From positions 18,327 through 82,326 of the forward strand of contig SUXQ01000011.1 of NCBI GenBank assembly GCA_015060905.1: a stretch of DNA of 64,000 nt, given 5' to 3'. This DNA comes from Bacteroidales bacterium (GTDB taxonomy: Bacteria > Bacteroidota > Bacteroidia > Bacteroidales > Bacteroidaceae). How positions within the stretch are numbered: the first letter of the stretch is position 1; the number at the start of each line of letters is the position of its first letter. The position numbers were made by a program, and so were the translations under genes. The notes below the pieces were generated by a model. The model saw only the letters and a list, made by a program, of their open reading frames with translations, had not been told where the DNA came from and did no database searches. This document shows, piece after piece, positions 27,282-35,890 of this stretch.

Positions 27282-28376
27282 TTATAATTGTGCGATTGCA
27301 GTGCCTTCAATCTCTACAAGAAGTTCGGGTCGGCAGACGTCTGCTTCAATATAGTGCTTGGGGACGTCGGGGTAATTTTCTTCCATGAAACGGATAACTT
27401 CGGGGGCATCCTTGCTATTCTTTATATAGGTGCGCAAGAGGGTGTAGGTACTTCCTATTGTTGCTACGGGAATATTCTCGGACGCAACCAACTGCTTGAT
27501 AATGTGCATAGTCTCGACAGCTTGTTCGGTAGCATTGTCGAGCGAAATGCTATCTTCGCCTTTTATTGCTGCTGTTCCCGAAATATAAATTGTGTCGCCC
27601 ACGATGCGTGCGCGCTCAAATTTTGGAGTGGTGCGCAGGGGCTCGTCGCTCTTGCCCGTCAGCACTTTTTGCGAGTAGTTGTGTGCCGATATTTGCAGGG
27701 GATTGTCAATCGCGTGGCTCACAACTTTTTCTCCCTTAATAGCATACACTTCTATCATTACTCCGCCACAAGAAGTGCCGATGCCTGTGGCTGCAGGGTA
27801 GCCGTTCGACCATTCTGCGCGATTGTAGAAACGGCTGCGAGCGTCGTTAAACTCCTGATAATTTTGTCGGCCTTCGCGCATCAAGGTTATTTGCTCAATA
27901 TAGTTCCACTGACGATAAATGTCGTTAATATTGAAGCTGTTCTTGGCGAGTATATTGCCCAACTGCGCAAAAATCTCGGCCGACTGCTCTTTGATGCTGC
28001 CATCCGGCGATTGAGGCGTAATTCCCTCTGTCACAAGCTCACAGAATCCATTGCCGTGCAGCAGTGTGTAGCCATCGTGACGCTCGTGGCGTATATTTTC
28101 ATCCTTGGGCAGGTAGGTAACCTCGGCTGCCATGCTTGCTGTCAGGCAGGGCTGTGCAACGTAGGCTATTAGCGGGGCGCATTTGCCAAATTGTTGGGCT
28201 GCAAACTTTTTCAAAAAACAGAGGTTGGCGTAATACTCTTTATTGTCGGCCGGGGCATTAAACACTGTTATTTTCAGCAGATTATTTTTGCCGGCAAGCG
28301 GTTGTAACAATTCGCGGCACATTCCCTCGAATGTGTCGGCCGATGCAAAGAATATTTCCTGTTTTTTGTTTGTCAT
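27282..28376 (-). CDS. RidA/chorismatase-like two-domain protein
   Basis: 364 residues from the ATG at 28376, which is preferred over the one at 28433 because the extra 19 residues look like untranslated leader. The C-terminal half is a YjgF/RidA fold: ERARIVGDTIYISGTAAIKGEDSI, ATEQAVETMHIIKQLV, and the end RPELLVEIEGTAIA. The N-terminal half is related to the same fold but diverged, the arrangement seen in FkbO/Hyg5-type chorismatases and related proteins of unknown function. The enzyme reaction is not certain. A 17-codon remnant of a paralogous 3' end lies at 35816. Confidence 0.65.
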   Translation of the reverse strand: MTNKKQEIFFASADTFEGMCRELLQPLAGKNNLLKITVFNAPADNKEYYANLCFLKKFAAQQFGKCAPLIAYVAQPCLTASMAAEVTYLPKDENIRHERHDGYTLLHGNGFCELVTEGITPQSPDGSIKEQSAEIFAQLGNILAKNSFNINDIYRQWNYIEQITLMREGRQNYQEFNDARSRFYNRAEWSNGYPAATGIGTSCGGVMIEVYAIKGEKVVSHAIDNPLQISAHNYSQKVLTGKSDEPLRTTPKFERARIVGDTIYISGTAAIKGEDSISLDNATEQAVETMHIIKQLVASENIPVATIGSTYTLLRTYIKNSKDAPEVIRFMEENYPDVPKHYIEADVCRPELLVEIEGTAIAQL

Positions 28377-28434
28377 TTTGACTGTTGTCAGCTTTTGAAG
28401 CGCGAAGATACAATAAAAACCGTTTAGCTGCAAA

Positions 28435-28905
28435 TTATATCCTCGGCAACAGCTTGAATCTTAGTCGCAACGTGCCATTTTCCCATGTGTGGCTGATTAT
28501 TTTGAACACTCCAATCTCTGACGTATTTCCCACGTGCAGCCCCACGCAGGCGCATAGGTCGTAGTCGCCTATGCGTACAAGGCGTATAGTCTCGCTTACG
28601 TCGTCGGGCAGTTTCTCTGTTTCAACCTCGGCCGGCAGTTTGTCAATGGTTGTGTACTCTGTCGTTACAGGCAGGTGCGATGCTATAATTTTGTTTACTT
28701 GCTCCTCGATGCTCGCTATCTGCTGCTCTGTTGGTGATTCGGGCAATTGGTAGTCGCACTTGCTCTTTTTGCGCTCTATATGTGCATTTTTACTTCTCTT
28801 GCATCCGAACATGCGCACCATTGTCTGGTTTAAAATATGCTCGGTTGTGTGCATGGGTGCGATTGATGCATCTTGAAACTTTGCTGCTGCTTGGTTAATT
28901 TCCAT
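28435..28905 (-). CDS. Alanyl-tRNA editing (AlaX-like) protein
   Basis: 156 residues. HTTEH at residues 19-23 and CVGLH further on make the HxxxH plus CxxxH zinc site of the AlaRS editing domain; RMFGCKR and SEIGVFKIISHTWENGTLRLRF fit the second additional domain. Free-standing AlaX proteins remove serine or glycine wrongly attached to tRNA-Ala. It is short (AlaX-S type). A TATCTTTG promoter box lies at 28939-28932 on the minus strand. Confidence 0.8.
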   Translation of the reverse strand: MEINQAAAKFQDASIAPMHTTEHILNQTMVRMFGCKRSKNAHIERKKSKCDYQLPESPTEQQIASIEEQVNKIIASHLPVTTEYTTIDKLPAEVETEKLPDDVSETIRLVRIGDYDLCACVGLHVGNTSEIGVFKIISHTWENGTLRLRFKLLPRI

Positions 28906-29085
28906 ATTGTTTGCATAAACTGACAGCGCAAAGATATAAAAATTATATTGTCATTAAGTATAATACGATGGGGAAAATAATTTCTTTACATATTACAGGA
29001 CACGACAAACTATTATTCCTGCTTTTGTTGATTATTCCGATGGATAGTGATATATTTGTGCCTATAATTAAAATATTATCATACT

Positions 29086-30195
29086 ATGAAAAATAAAAGA
29101 TTAATGTCACTTGACACTCTGCGAGGGTTTGATATGTTTTTCATTATGGGACTCTCGGGGCTTGTCGTCTCGGTGTGTAAACTGTTTCCCGGGGGTGTAA
29201 GTGACGAAATTATCAACCAAATGGGACACGTCGATTGGGACGGTCTTGCGCACCACGATACAATTTTCCCATTGTTCCTTTTTCTTGCCGGAGTCTCTTT
29301 TCCTTACTCCTATGCTAATCAGCTTGCAAAGGGTGCGTCGCGGGGACAAATTTATTTGAAGATATTCAAGCGTGCAGCCATGCTTGTCTTTCTTGGGCTT
29401 ATATACAATGGCCTTTTGAATTTTAATTTTGAGAATTTGCGTTGCGCAAGTGTTCTTGCACGAATAGGTCTTGCATGGATGGGCGCGGCGTTGCTTTTCA
29501 TTAATTTCAGCGTTCGCACACGTGCCATAATCTGCGGTGCAATACTTGTCGGTTACGGATTGTTGAGTGCTCTTGTCGGTGCTCCGGATGTGATTGATGC
29601 TGACCCGCTTAGTCTCGAAGGTAATCTTGTTGGATATATTGACCGTCTCTTTCTTCCCGGGCGACTAATTTACAATAATAACAGTTTCGACCCCGAGGGG
29701 CTTCTATCGACCTTACCTGCTGTAGTTACTGCTATGCTGGGAATGTTTACGGGCGAACTTATACGTCTGCCAAAAGAGCGTATGAGTGGCGCAAAAAAAA
29801 CTCTATGGATGATTGTTGGTGCAGTGGTGCTTCTTGTAATTACTCTTATTTTTAAAGGTGTTCTTCCTATTAATAAAATGTTGTGGTCGAGCACTTTTGT
29901 GTGTGCTGTAGGTTCTTACTCGCTCCTCATGATGGCTCTTTTCTATTATATTATTGATGTTCGTGGATGGCAAAGGTGGACGCTTGTGTTCCGCGTGGTA
30001 GGAATGAATTCTATTACCATCTATCTGGCACAGAGGATGATAAATTTTTCCCATACAAACAAATTTCTTTTTTCCGGCTTTTCGGGTCTTTTCCCCGAGA
30101 GTGTGCAATCGGTAATTATGAATATCGGTTACATTGTTGTTTGCTGGTTGTTCTTGTATTTCCTTTATCGTAAGAATATTTTCCTTAAGGTATAA
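29086..30195 (+). CDS. Heparan-glucosaminide N-acetyltransferase-like membrane protein (DUF5009/NagX type)
   Basis: 369 residues with about ten membrane helices. The start RLMSLDTLRGFDMFFIMG is the hallmark of the DUF5009/DUF1624 group related to HGSNAT and bacterial NagX, and HHDTIFPLFLFLAGVSF carries the conserved membrane His. Members are thought to transfer acetyl groups from acetyl-CoA across the membrane onto glucosamine, helping use of host glycans. A TATATTTG box at 29051-29058 may be its promoter. Confidence 0.82.
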   Translation: MKNKRLMSLDTLRGFDMFFIMGLSGLVVSVCKLFPGGVSDEIINQMGHVDWDGLAHHDTIFPLFLFLAGVSFPYSYANQLAKGASRGQIYLKIFKRAAMLVFLGLIYNGLLNFNFENLRCASVLARIGLAWMGAALLFINFSVRTRAIICGAILVGYGLLSALVGAPDVIDADPLSLEGNLVGYIDRLFLPGRLIYNNNSFDPEGLLSTLPAVVTAMLGMFTGELIRLPKERMSGAKKTLWMIVGAVVLLVITLIFKGVLPINKMLWSSTFVCAVGSYSLLMMALFYYIIDVRGWQRWTLVFRVVGMNSITIYLAQRMINFSHTNKFLFSGFSGLFPESVQSVIMNIGYIVVCWLFLYFLYRKNIFLKV

Positions 30196-30228
30196 TAAAC
30201 TATTCAGTAAGGTATACAATAATTACTA

Positions 30229-30265
30229 ACGGGGCGTAACTTATTGAGTTTCGCCCTATTGTTTT
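30229..30265 (+). terminator. Terminator after the NagX-like gene
   Basis: GGGGCGTAACTT / AGTTTCGCCC hairpin followed by TATTGTTTTTT, 35 nt after the stop codon at 30195. Confidence 0.65.
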
Positions 30266-30426
30266 TTATGATTTTTAGCAAAGACTTCAAAAAATCATAA
30301 AAAAATGCTATCTTTGCCAAATATAAATTCTTGTGCGACGGAAATTTATTCTATTTTCGCCGTTTTTTTACATTTTTTGTACAAGAGCATCTGTGGCAAA
30401 TGTTTAATTTAAAATAATTTATATTT

Positions 30427-31806
30427 ATGAGCAACACTGCAAAAAATAAAATCAAGTTCAGTAAGGCCTTTTGGGTGGCAAATACGGTAGAGCTCTTTGA
30501 ACGTGCGGCTTATTATGGTGTATTTATTGTTATTACCCTCTATCTGAGCCGTATCTTGGGCTTCGATGATATTCAGTCTGCTGCTATTGCCGGTGTTTTT
30601 TCGGCGTGCCTATATTTGTTGCCCACTTTTGCCGGAGCATTGGCCGATAAGATAGGCTTCAGAAATTCGATGCTGTTGGCTTTTACTTTGCTCACTTGTG
30701 GTTATCTGGGGCTTGCTGTTTACCCCACATGGTTGCAGTCGGCGGGATTGGTGGAGTATAGTGATGTTACAAAATTTACAGGCTTGCTCGATAGTAATCT
30801 TCGTTACGGAATTATTCCCATCATGGCTCTTATTGTGTGCGGTGGTGCTTTTATAAAGAGTGTAATTTCGGGTACGGTGGCAAAAGAGACTACTCCCGAG
30901 ACGCGAGCAAAGGGTTTTTCTATCTTTTATGCAATGGTGAATATTGGTGCTTTTTCGGGAAAGACTATTGTTAAGCCTTTGCGCGAGGCTCTGGGCAACG
31001 AGGGCCTTATCACGCTTAACTATTTTTCGGCTACGATGACTTTTCTTGCATTGCTGGCTATTTGGTTTTTCTACAAAAGTTCGCAACATTCGGGCGAGGG
31101 TAAGAGCTTCGGACAAATTTGGAATGCGCTGATAAAGGTCTGCACTAACGGTCGTCTTATTACTCTCATTATCATTGTTACAGGTTTCTGGATGGTGCAG
31201 CATCAGTTGTATGCTACAATGCCTAAATATGTTCTTCGTCTGGCTGGCGAGGGGGCTTCTCCTTCGTGGTACGCTAATGTGAATCCTTTGGTGGTGGTTA
31301 TTGCTGTGAATTTTGTGACACAGTTGATGCGTAAATATTCGGCTCTGACGTCGATGACTGTGGGTATGTTCATTATGCCTGTTTCTGCTCTTTGTATGGC
31401 GTCGGGTAATATGCTCGATGGTGCGCAGACTATTTTAGGCATGCATCCTGTGGCATTTATGATGGTTGTGGGTATTGTGTTCCAGGGCCTTGCCGAGACT
31501 TTTATTTCGCCTCGCTTCCTCGAGTATTTCTCGTTGCAGGCTCCCAAAGGTGAGGAGGGGCTTTATCTTGGATTCAGCCATCTTCACTCGTTTCTCTCGT
31601 CTATTTTTGGTTTTGGAATTTCGGGCTTCCTGTTGAGTAAATATTGTCCCGAGCCTACGCTTTTTGCCTCACACGACGAGTGGGTTGCGGCAAGTGCGAA
31701 TGCTCATTATATATGGTACTATTTTGGTGCTGTTGCGCTTGTCTCGGCCGTTGCGCTGATTATCTACGGACAGGTTGTTAAGCGTTTGGATGCAAAAAAA
31801 GTATAA
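30427..31806 (+). CDS. MFS/POT-like transporter
   Basis: 459 residues with about 12 membrane helices. The first helix region VANTVELFERAAYYGVFIVI TLYL resembles the ExxERFxYY motif of proton-coupled oligopeptide transporters, and the loop LADKIGFRNSMLL matches the MFS A-motif. The Lys/Arg pattern of classical POT proteins is only partly kept, so the substrate may be peptides or something else. A TATCTTTG box lies at 30309-30316, giving a leader of about 100 nt. The EamA transporter follows after 17 nt. Confidence 0.78.
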   Translation: MSNTAKNKIKFSKAFWVANTVELFERAAYYGVFIVITLYLSRILGFDDIQSAAIAGVFSACLYLLPTFAGALADKIGFRNSMLLAFTLLTCGYLGLAVYPTWLQSAGLVEYSDVTKFTGLLDSNLRYGIIPIMALIVCGGAFIKSVISGTVAKETTPETRAKGFSIFYAMVNIGAFSGKTIVKPLREALGNEGLITLNYFSATMTFLALLAIWFFYKSSQHSGEGKSFGQIWNALIKVCTNGRLITLIIIVTGFWMVQHQLYATMPKYVLRLAGEGASPSWYANVNPLVVVIAVNFVTQLMRKYSALTSMTVGMFIMPVSALCMASGNMLDGAQTILGMHPVAFMMVVGIVFQGLAETFISPRFLEYFSLQAPKGEEGLYLGFSHLHSFLSSIFGFGISGFLLSKYCPEPTLFASHDEWVAASANAHYIWYYFGAVALVSAVALIIYGQVVKRLDAKKV

Positions 31807-31823
31807 TCTTTAAAGATACTGTT

Positions 31824-32762
31824 ATGAACGAAAAAACAAAAGGTTACATTTATGGAGTGGTAGCGGCGGCCGCCTATGGCCTTAATCCGCTTTTTGCCAT
31901 TCCTTTGTACGATGCGGGCATGGACCCCGAATCGGTGCTTTTCTTCAGGTATTTGTTTGCAATTCCTATGGTAGCAGTTACCCTTATTGCACGTGGACGC
32001 GGATTTAGGGTGCACAGCCGCGAGATGTTGCCGCTTATCATCATGGGAATATTGATGGCATTTTCGTCGCTTGCCCTCTTCCAAAGTTACAATTATATGG
32101 ATGCAGGCATTGCTTCTACGCTGTTTTTTGTTTATCCTATTATTGTAACATTCTTGATGGCGGCGTATTATAAGGAGAAAATTACTATGCACACACTGCT
32201 GTGTCTGCTTATGGCTGTAGGGGGCGTTGCCTTGATGTATGATTATGGCTCGGGTAATGGATTTTCAATTTTGGGTGCAGTACTTGTTCTTATTTCTGCC
32301 TTTTGCTATGCGGTGTATATTGTGGGCATAAATACCACACGTCTGAAGGGATTGGCAACGTTGAAGGTAACATTTTATGTTCTTGTCTTTGGGCTTGTGA
32401 TTTTTGCTTCCCGACTTTATGTAAAGGGTGGTGTAACAGTGCCTGCCGAGTGGTACCAATGGGGCAATTTGCTTGCCTTGGCATTCTTCCCGACGCTTGT
32501 GTCGTTGGCATGTGCTACGCGTGCGATTCGTTACATTGGCTCTACTCCCACTGCTATTCTTGGAGCTTTCGAGCCTGTTACGGCTGTATTTTTCTGCGTG
32601 ACGATTCTTGGCGAGACTCTTACAATAAAAGAATTTGCAGGCATGATACTTATTATTTTAGCTGTGACGCTTGTTGTTGAGAATGGACATTTTACCGGAA
32701 AGATGGTGAATTTTAAAAAAATGTTCCCAAAATTGTCGCGCGATAGAAATAAAAAAGGTTGA
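31824..32762 (+). CDS. EamA/DMT family transporter
   Basis: 312 residues with ten membrane helices arranged as two EamA repeats (about 6-140 and 150-290). GVVAAAAYGLNPLFAIPLY begins the first and LGAVLVLISAFCYAVYIVGIN the second, with the family's FEPVTAVFFCVTILGETL near the end. Members export metabolites or amino acids; the substrate is unknown. 17 nt after the POT-like gene, so probably one operon. Confidence 0.85.
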   Translation: MNEKTKGYIYGVVAAAAYGLNPLFAIPLYDAGMDPESVLFFRYLFAIPMVAVTLIARGRGFRVHSREMLPLIIMGILMAFSSLALFQSYNYMDAGIASTLFFVYPIIVTFLMAAYYKEKITMHTLLCLLMAVGGVALMYDYGSGNGFSILGAVLVLISAFCYAVYIVGINTTRLKGLATLKVTFYVLVFGLVIFASRLYVKGGVTVPAEWYQWGNLLALAFFPTLVSLACATRAIRYIGSTPTAILGAFEPVTAVFFCVTILGETLTIKEFAGMILIILAVTLVVENGHFTGKMVNFKKMFPKLSRDRNKKG

Positions 32763-32828
32763 TGCTTTTTATTTTTATTGACAAAGTATATCTTTGTAGT
32801 TGAAAATAGCTACTTATATTGAATGATT

Positions 32829-34205
32829 ATGAAAAAAAGTGTAATTATTACTGCTATATTGTTGGTTGCCTTTTTGGGTGGTGTTTATTGGATGGTGAAT
32901 CGCGTACCTGCGGCCGATGCGGGTAAAAATGAGCAGATGGCTGCAATTCTTTCCGATGCCGGTTGCTTGGATTGTCACACTGCGGCTCCCAAACTGCCTT
33001 TCTATGCTTCGTTGCCTTTGGCCGGTGACCTTGTGAAAAAAGATGCTGCCGATGGCTATCGTGCTTTTGACATTGAGCCTATGTACGAGGCTGTGAAGAG
33101 CGGCGAAAAAGTTAGTGAGGTGGACCTTGCAAAGGTAGAAAAGGTTGTTGCCGATGGCACAATGCCTCCTTCAAAATATTATATGGTACATTGGGGCGCA
33201 TACATTAATGCAAAGGAGAAGGCTGTTGTTCTTGATTGGATAAAAGATACTCGCGCAAAATTCTACCCTAATAAATTGGCTGCTGCCGAGTTTTCCAACG
33301 AGCCTGTGCGTCCCGTCGAGGATGCTGTTGAGGTTAATCCTCTGAAGGCTGCTCTTGGCGAAATGCTCTACCACGATACTCGTCTGTCGGTGGACAATAC
33401 TGTTTCGTGTGCATCGTGTCACGGTCTTAATACCGGTGGCGTCGATAATAAGCAGTTCTCCGAGGGTGTGAACGGCCTTAAGGGTGGCGTTAATGCTCCC
33501 ACTGTGTTTAATGCTCACTACAATTTTGTACAATTTTGGGACGGACGCGCGGCAACATTGGCGGCGCAGGCTGCCGGGCCTCCCCTCAATCCCGTGGAAA
33601 TGGCATCAACCTCTTTCGACGAAATTTGTGCGAAGTTGAAGGCCGATGCTGCTTTTGACAAGGCATTCACCGCAGTGTACCCCGAGGGAATCACCGAGCA
33701 GACAATCACAGATGCTATTCAGGAGTTTGAGCGTACGTTGCTTACTCCTAATTCTTCTTTCGACAAATATCTTAAGGGTGACAAAAATGCCATGAACGCC
33801 GAAGAGCTTGCCGGTTACGAACTTTTTAAAAACAGCAGTTGCGCAACCTGTCACGTGGGCGAAAATCTTGGTGGACAGTCGTATGAACTTATGGGTCTTA
33901 TGGCCGACTATTTTGGCGACCGTGGCACTGAACTTACAGTCGAGGATAATGGTCGAAATAAAGAGACTAAGCTCCCCCGCGACAAGCATCGTTTCAAAGT
34001 CCCGGGTTTGCGTAACGTGGCTCTCACCGCTCCCTACTTCCACGATGGTACGCAGGCTACTCTTGCCGAGGCTGTCGCAGCAATGGGCCGATACGAGGTT
34101 GGCGTTGAATTTAGCGAGGCAGAGGTTGAACAGATTGTAGCTTTCCTGAAAAGCCTTACGGGCGAGTATAAGGGTAAGATACTTACCAACGATAATATGA
34201 AATAA
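32829..34205 (+). CDS. Tri-haem cytochrome c peroxidase family protein
   Basis: 458 residues from Met at 32829 (an in-frame ATG is two codons earlier). N-terminal signal anchor (VIITAILLVAFLGGVYWMV), then three CxxCH haem sites: CLDCH (46-50) in an extra haem-binding domain, CASCH (194-198) and CATCH (338-342) in the CcpA/MauG-type di-haem peroxidase core. This three-haem form is common in Bacteroidota and reduces hydrogen peroxide in the periplasm with electrons from a cytochrome c or quinol. A TATCTTTG box (32789-32796) precedes it and a strong terminator follows. Confidence 0.92.
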   Translation: MKKSVIITAILLVAFLGGVYWMVNRVPAADAGKNEQMAAILSDAGCLDCHTAAPKLPFYASLPLAGDLVKKDAADGYRAFDIEPMYEAVKSGEKVSEVDLAKVEKVVADGTMPPSKYYMVHWGAYINAKEKAVVLDWIKDTRAKFYPNKLAAAEFSNEPVRPVEDAVEVNPLKAALGEMLYHDTRLSVDNTVSCASCHGLNTGGVDNKQFSEGVNGLKGGVNAPTVFNAHYNFVQFWDGRAATLAAQAAGPPLNPVEMASTSFDEICAKLKADAAFDKAFTAVYPEGITEQTITDAIQEFERTLLTPNSSFDKYLKGDKNAMNAEELAGYELFKNSSCATCHVGENLGGQSYELMGLMADYFGDRGTELTVEDNGRNKETKLPRDKHRFKVPGLRNVALTAPYFHDGTQATLAEAVAAMGRYEVGVEFSEAEVEQIVAFLKSLTGEYKGKILTNDNMK

Positions 34206-34223
34206 AATTTCCAGATTGATTAT

Positions 34224-34266
34224 AAAAAAGTTACCGCGGCCAAATAGGGTCGCGGTAACTTTTTTA
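34224..34266. terminator. Bidirectional terminator
   Basis: GTTACCGCG / CGCGGTAAC stem with A-rich and T-rich flanks between the peroxidase gene and the convergent small membrane gene; it reaches into the last codon of the latter. Confidence 0.85.
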
Positions 34267-34638
34267 TTCTTTCAGCTTTTTCTTGAAAATTTTCCGTAGC
34301 TTAATGTCGAGCAGCAGTAGCAGAATAGTGGCTATGATGATGGGAGCATACAAATTTAATGTGTCAATATGCTCGCTTATAGATATTTGTGGGATTATCG
34401 AGAATGTGTAATTTTCCATAATAGGTGCAATAATATATACTGCGCCGATTATCATCAGCAACGACGCTGCGACTGTCGCAAAAAACTGTATCCTATTTTC
34501 GCGTTTCTCGCGTGCCACTGCCGCCTCTTTCACTCGCAGCATTGTGGTGTATGTGAAATTTGTAGAGAGCCTCTTCTGTTTATTCTCGCGCCTTTGCAAG
34601 GCTCTCTTCAGACTGCTGTATCTCTCTTGCCCTTTCAT
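34264..34638 (-). CDS. Two-helix membrane protein, putative anti-sigma partner
   Basis: 124 residues. A basic N-terminus (about 1-45) is followed by two membrane helices (FFATVAASLLMIIGAVYIIAP and LYAPIIIATILLLLL) and a Lys-rich tail. No zinc-binding anti-sigma motif. Its start overlaps the sigma factor's stop by 4 nt, the usual place for a cognate regulator, so I infer an anti-sigma or accessory membrane role; no sequence motif proves it. Confidence 0.6.
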   Translation of the reverse strand: MKGQERYSSLKRALQRRENKQKRLSTNFTYTTMLRVKEAAVAREKRENRIQFFATVAASLLMIIGAVYIIAPIMENYTFSIIPQISISEHIDTLNLYAPIIIATILLLLLDIKLRKIFKKKLKE

Positions 34639-35183
34639 ATTTTCTGCTCTTTTATAAGTATATACAATTTTTTTCGTGTGCGGTGCAGCTTGACCTTTAC
34701 GTTACTCTCTTTCAGGCCCGTAATTTGTGCCGTCTCGCCTATGCTGCGCTCCTCAAGATAGTGGAGCCTCACAAGGGCACGCTCCTCGGGCGAGAGTAGG
34801 GCTATTGCCCGGTCGAGTCGTTGCAGAAGCTCATCATTCTCGTTGCTCAGCGTTTCATCGACAAGCGTGTCGTCAGTGTCGGCGAGAATCTCTTCGGCAA
34901 TGGTGACGCTGATGCACGGCTTTCGGCGCAGTGCCGAAATTGTGGTGTTGTAGGCTATGCGGTAGAGCCACGTTGAGAAGCTGCTATCGACGTTGAAAGA
35001 GGATAATTTCTCGAATGCTTTAAGAAAAATATCCTGTGTAATCTCTTCGGCATCTTCGCGACAGTTTATCATGTGCGACACAAGGGAAAAGACCGCCTCG
35101 CTGTACTTCTCGATAAAGTGAGCGTAAAGGTGCGTCTCTCCCTGTAAAATATGCTTTATTGTATCTTTCTCGTCGCTTCTCAT
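34635..35183 (-). CDS. ECF-type sigma factor
   Basis: 182 residues with the sigma-70 region 2 pattern (AEEITQDIFLKAFEKLSSF then FSTWLYRIAYNTTISALRR) and region 4 helix-turn-helix (LSPEERALVRLHYLEERSIGETAQITG then ESNVKVKLHRTRKKL). It lacks regions 1 and 3, as ECF factors do. An ECF-type promoter ends 5 nt before its ATG, and the same promoter faces the other way toward 35335, so it probably turns on both. Confidence 0.92.
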   Translation of the reverse strand: MRSDEKDTIKHILQGETHLYAHFIEKYSEAVFSLVSHMINCREDAEEITQDIFLKAFEKLSSFNVDSSFSTWLYRIAYNTTISALRRKPCISVTIAEEILADTDDTLVDETLSNENDELLQRLDRAIALLSPEERALVRLHYLEERSIGETAQITGLKESNVKVKLHRTRKKLYILIKEQKI

Positions 35184-35188
35184 TTGCT

Positions 35189-35219
35189 CTTTAGACGCAA
35201 AAAATGTTTCGCGGTTACA
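35189..35219 (-). promoter_or_regulatory. ECF-type promoter for the sigma operon
   Basis: On the minus strand TGTAACC (35219-35213), 15 nt, CGTCTAAAG (35197-35189). The identical motif and spacing occur in the opposite direction at 35264-35294. The ATG of the sigma gene (35183) is only 5 nt beyond the -10 block, so the mRNA would have almost no leader. Confidence 0.75.
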
Positions 35220-35263
35220 CTTTTTTATGATTTTTTTTGAGAGAAAAGTTTTTTCAAAAAATA

Positions 35264-35294
35264 TGTAACCTTTTATATTTATCTGCGTCTAAAG
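35264..35294 (+). promoter_or_regulatory. ECF-type promoter for the small membrane protein
   Basis: TGTAACC (35264-35270), 15 nt, CGTCTAAAG (35286-35294): all 16 motif bases match the opposing promoter at 35219-35189. The start codon of the 139-residue protein is 40 nt further on. Confidence 0.75.
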
Positions 35295-35334
35295 GGTACA
35301 AAGAAACAAATTTCTAACTTAAAAACTAATAATT

Positions 35335-35754
35335 ATGATGGATTTTATTACTATTCCGCTTGTTTTCGGAATTGTTACTTTGGGTATTTACAAGCTATTT
35401 GAGCTGTTTGTGTGTAAAAAGGAGAGATTGATTATTTTGGAAAAGATGAATTTTGACAATGCAAATAATCAATCTGTAAACAATCTTTTTAAAAGACATA
35501 ATAGCCCGTTGCCTTTTTCATTCTCTGCTCTAAAGGTTGGCTGTTTGCTTTTGGGCCTGGGCTTGGGAATTGTACTTGGAATACTGTTTTTTGCCTTTAA
35601 CATAGAGGCTGTAAGAGCTTTTGGAGATCTTGGACATTATAATACTTATTATGCAGTTTCTTTGATTATTTCCGGTTTTGTGCTGTTAATGGGCGGTGCA
35701 GGGTTGCTTTTGGCTTTTCTTATTGAGTATAAGTGTAGCAAAAAGAAAGATTAA
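35335..35754 (+). CDS. Small membrane protein, likely ECF sigma target
   Basis: 139 residues with three membrane helices: FITIPLVFGIVTLGIYKLFEL, LKVGCLLLGLGLGIVLGILFF and VSLIISGFVLLMGGAGLLLAF, joined by a charged cytoplasmic loop (CKKERLIILEKMNF). It resembles small DUF6249-type membrane proteins found beside sigma factors in Bacteroidales, though I cannot confirm the family. Its promoter is identical to that of the divergent ECF sigma operon, so it is likely part of the response, maybe envelope maintenance. Confidence 0.65.
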   Translation: MMDFITIPLVFGIVTLGIYKLFELFVCKKERLIILEKMNFDNANNQSVNNLFKRHNSPLPFSFSALKVGCLLLGLGLGIVLGILFFAFNIEAVRAFGDLGHYNTYYAVSLIISGFVLLMGGAGLLLAFLIEYKCSKKKD

Positions 35755-35771
35755 ATTAAAATAAGGTTATT

Positions 35772-35809
35772 AAAAAAAACTCCATCTGCTGGCAGATGGA
35801 GTTTTTTTT
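35772..35809. terminator. Terminator hairpin
   Basis: Perfect stem of A8-CTCCATCTGC against GCAGATGGAG-T8 with a 2-nt spacer at the tip; it follows the small membrane gene by 17 nt. Nearly the same core as the terminator at 27244-27271. Confidence 0.85.
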
Positions 35810-35815
35810 GATTGT

Positions 35816-35866
35816 TTATTTTACGGTTGCTGTGCCTTCAATTTCCATCAAAAGTTCGGGGCAGAA
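35816..35866 (-). pseudogene. 3' remnant of a RidA-like gene
   Basis: Read on the minus strand, 16 codons and a stop give FCPELLMEIEGTATVK, against RPELLVEIEGTAIAQL at the end of the gene at 27282. Upstream the similarity stops at an A/T-rich junction, so only the tail of a second copy is left, beside its own copy of the CTCCATCT terminator. This indicates an old duplication later deleted or replaced. Confidence 0.7.
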
Positions 35867-35890
35867 TTTATTAAAAATTTGAAACTGTTA

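Noticed and set aside
28911..29096. 61-codon frame before the NagX-like gene
   Set aside because: Overlaps promoter boxes for both neighbouring genes and runs into the next start; no signal or domain.
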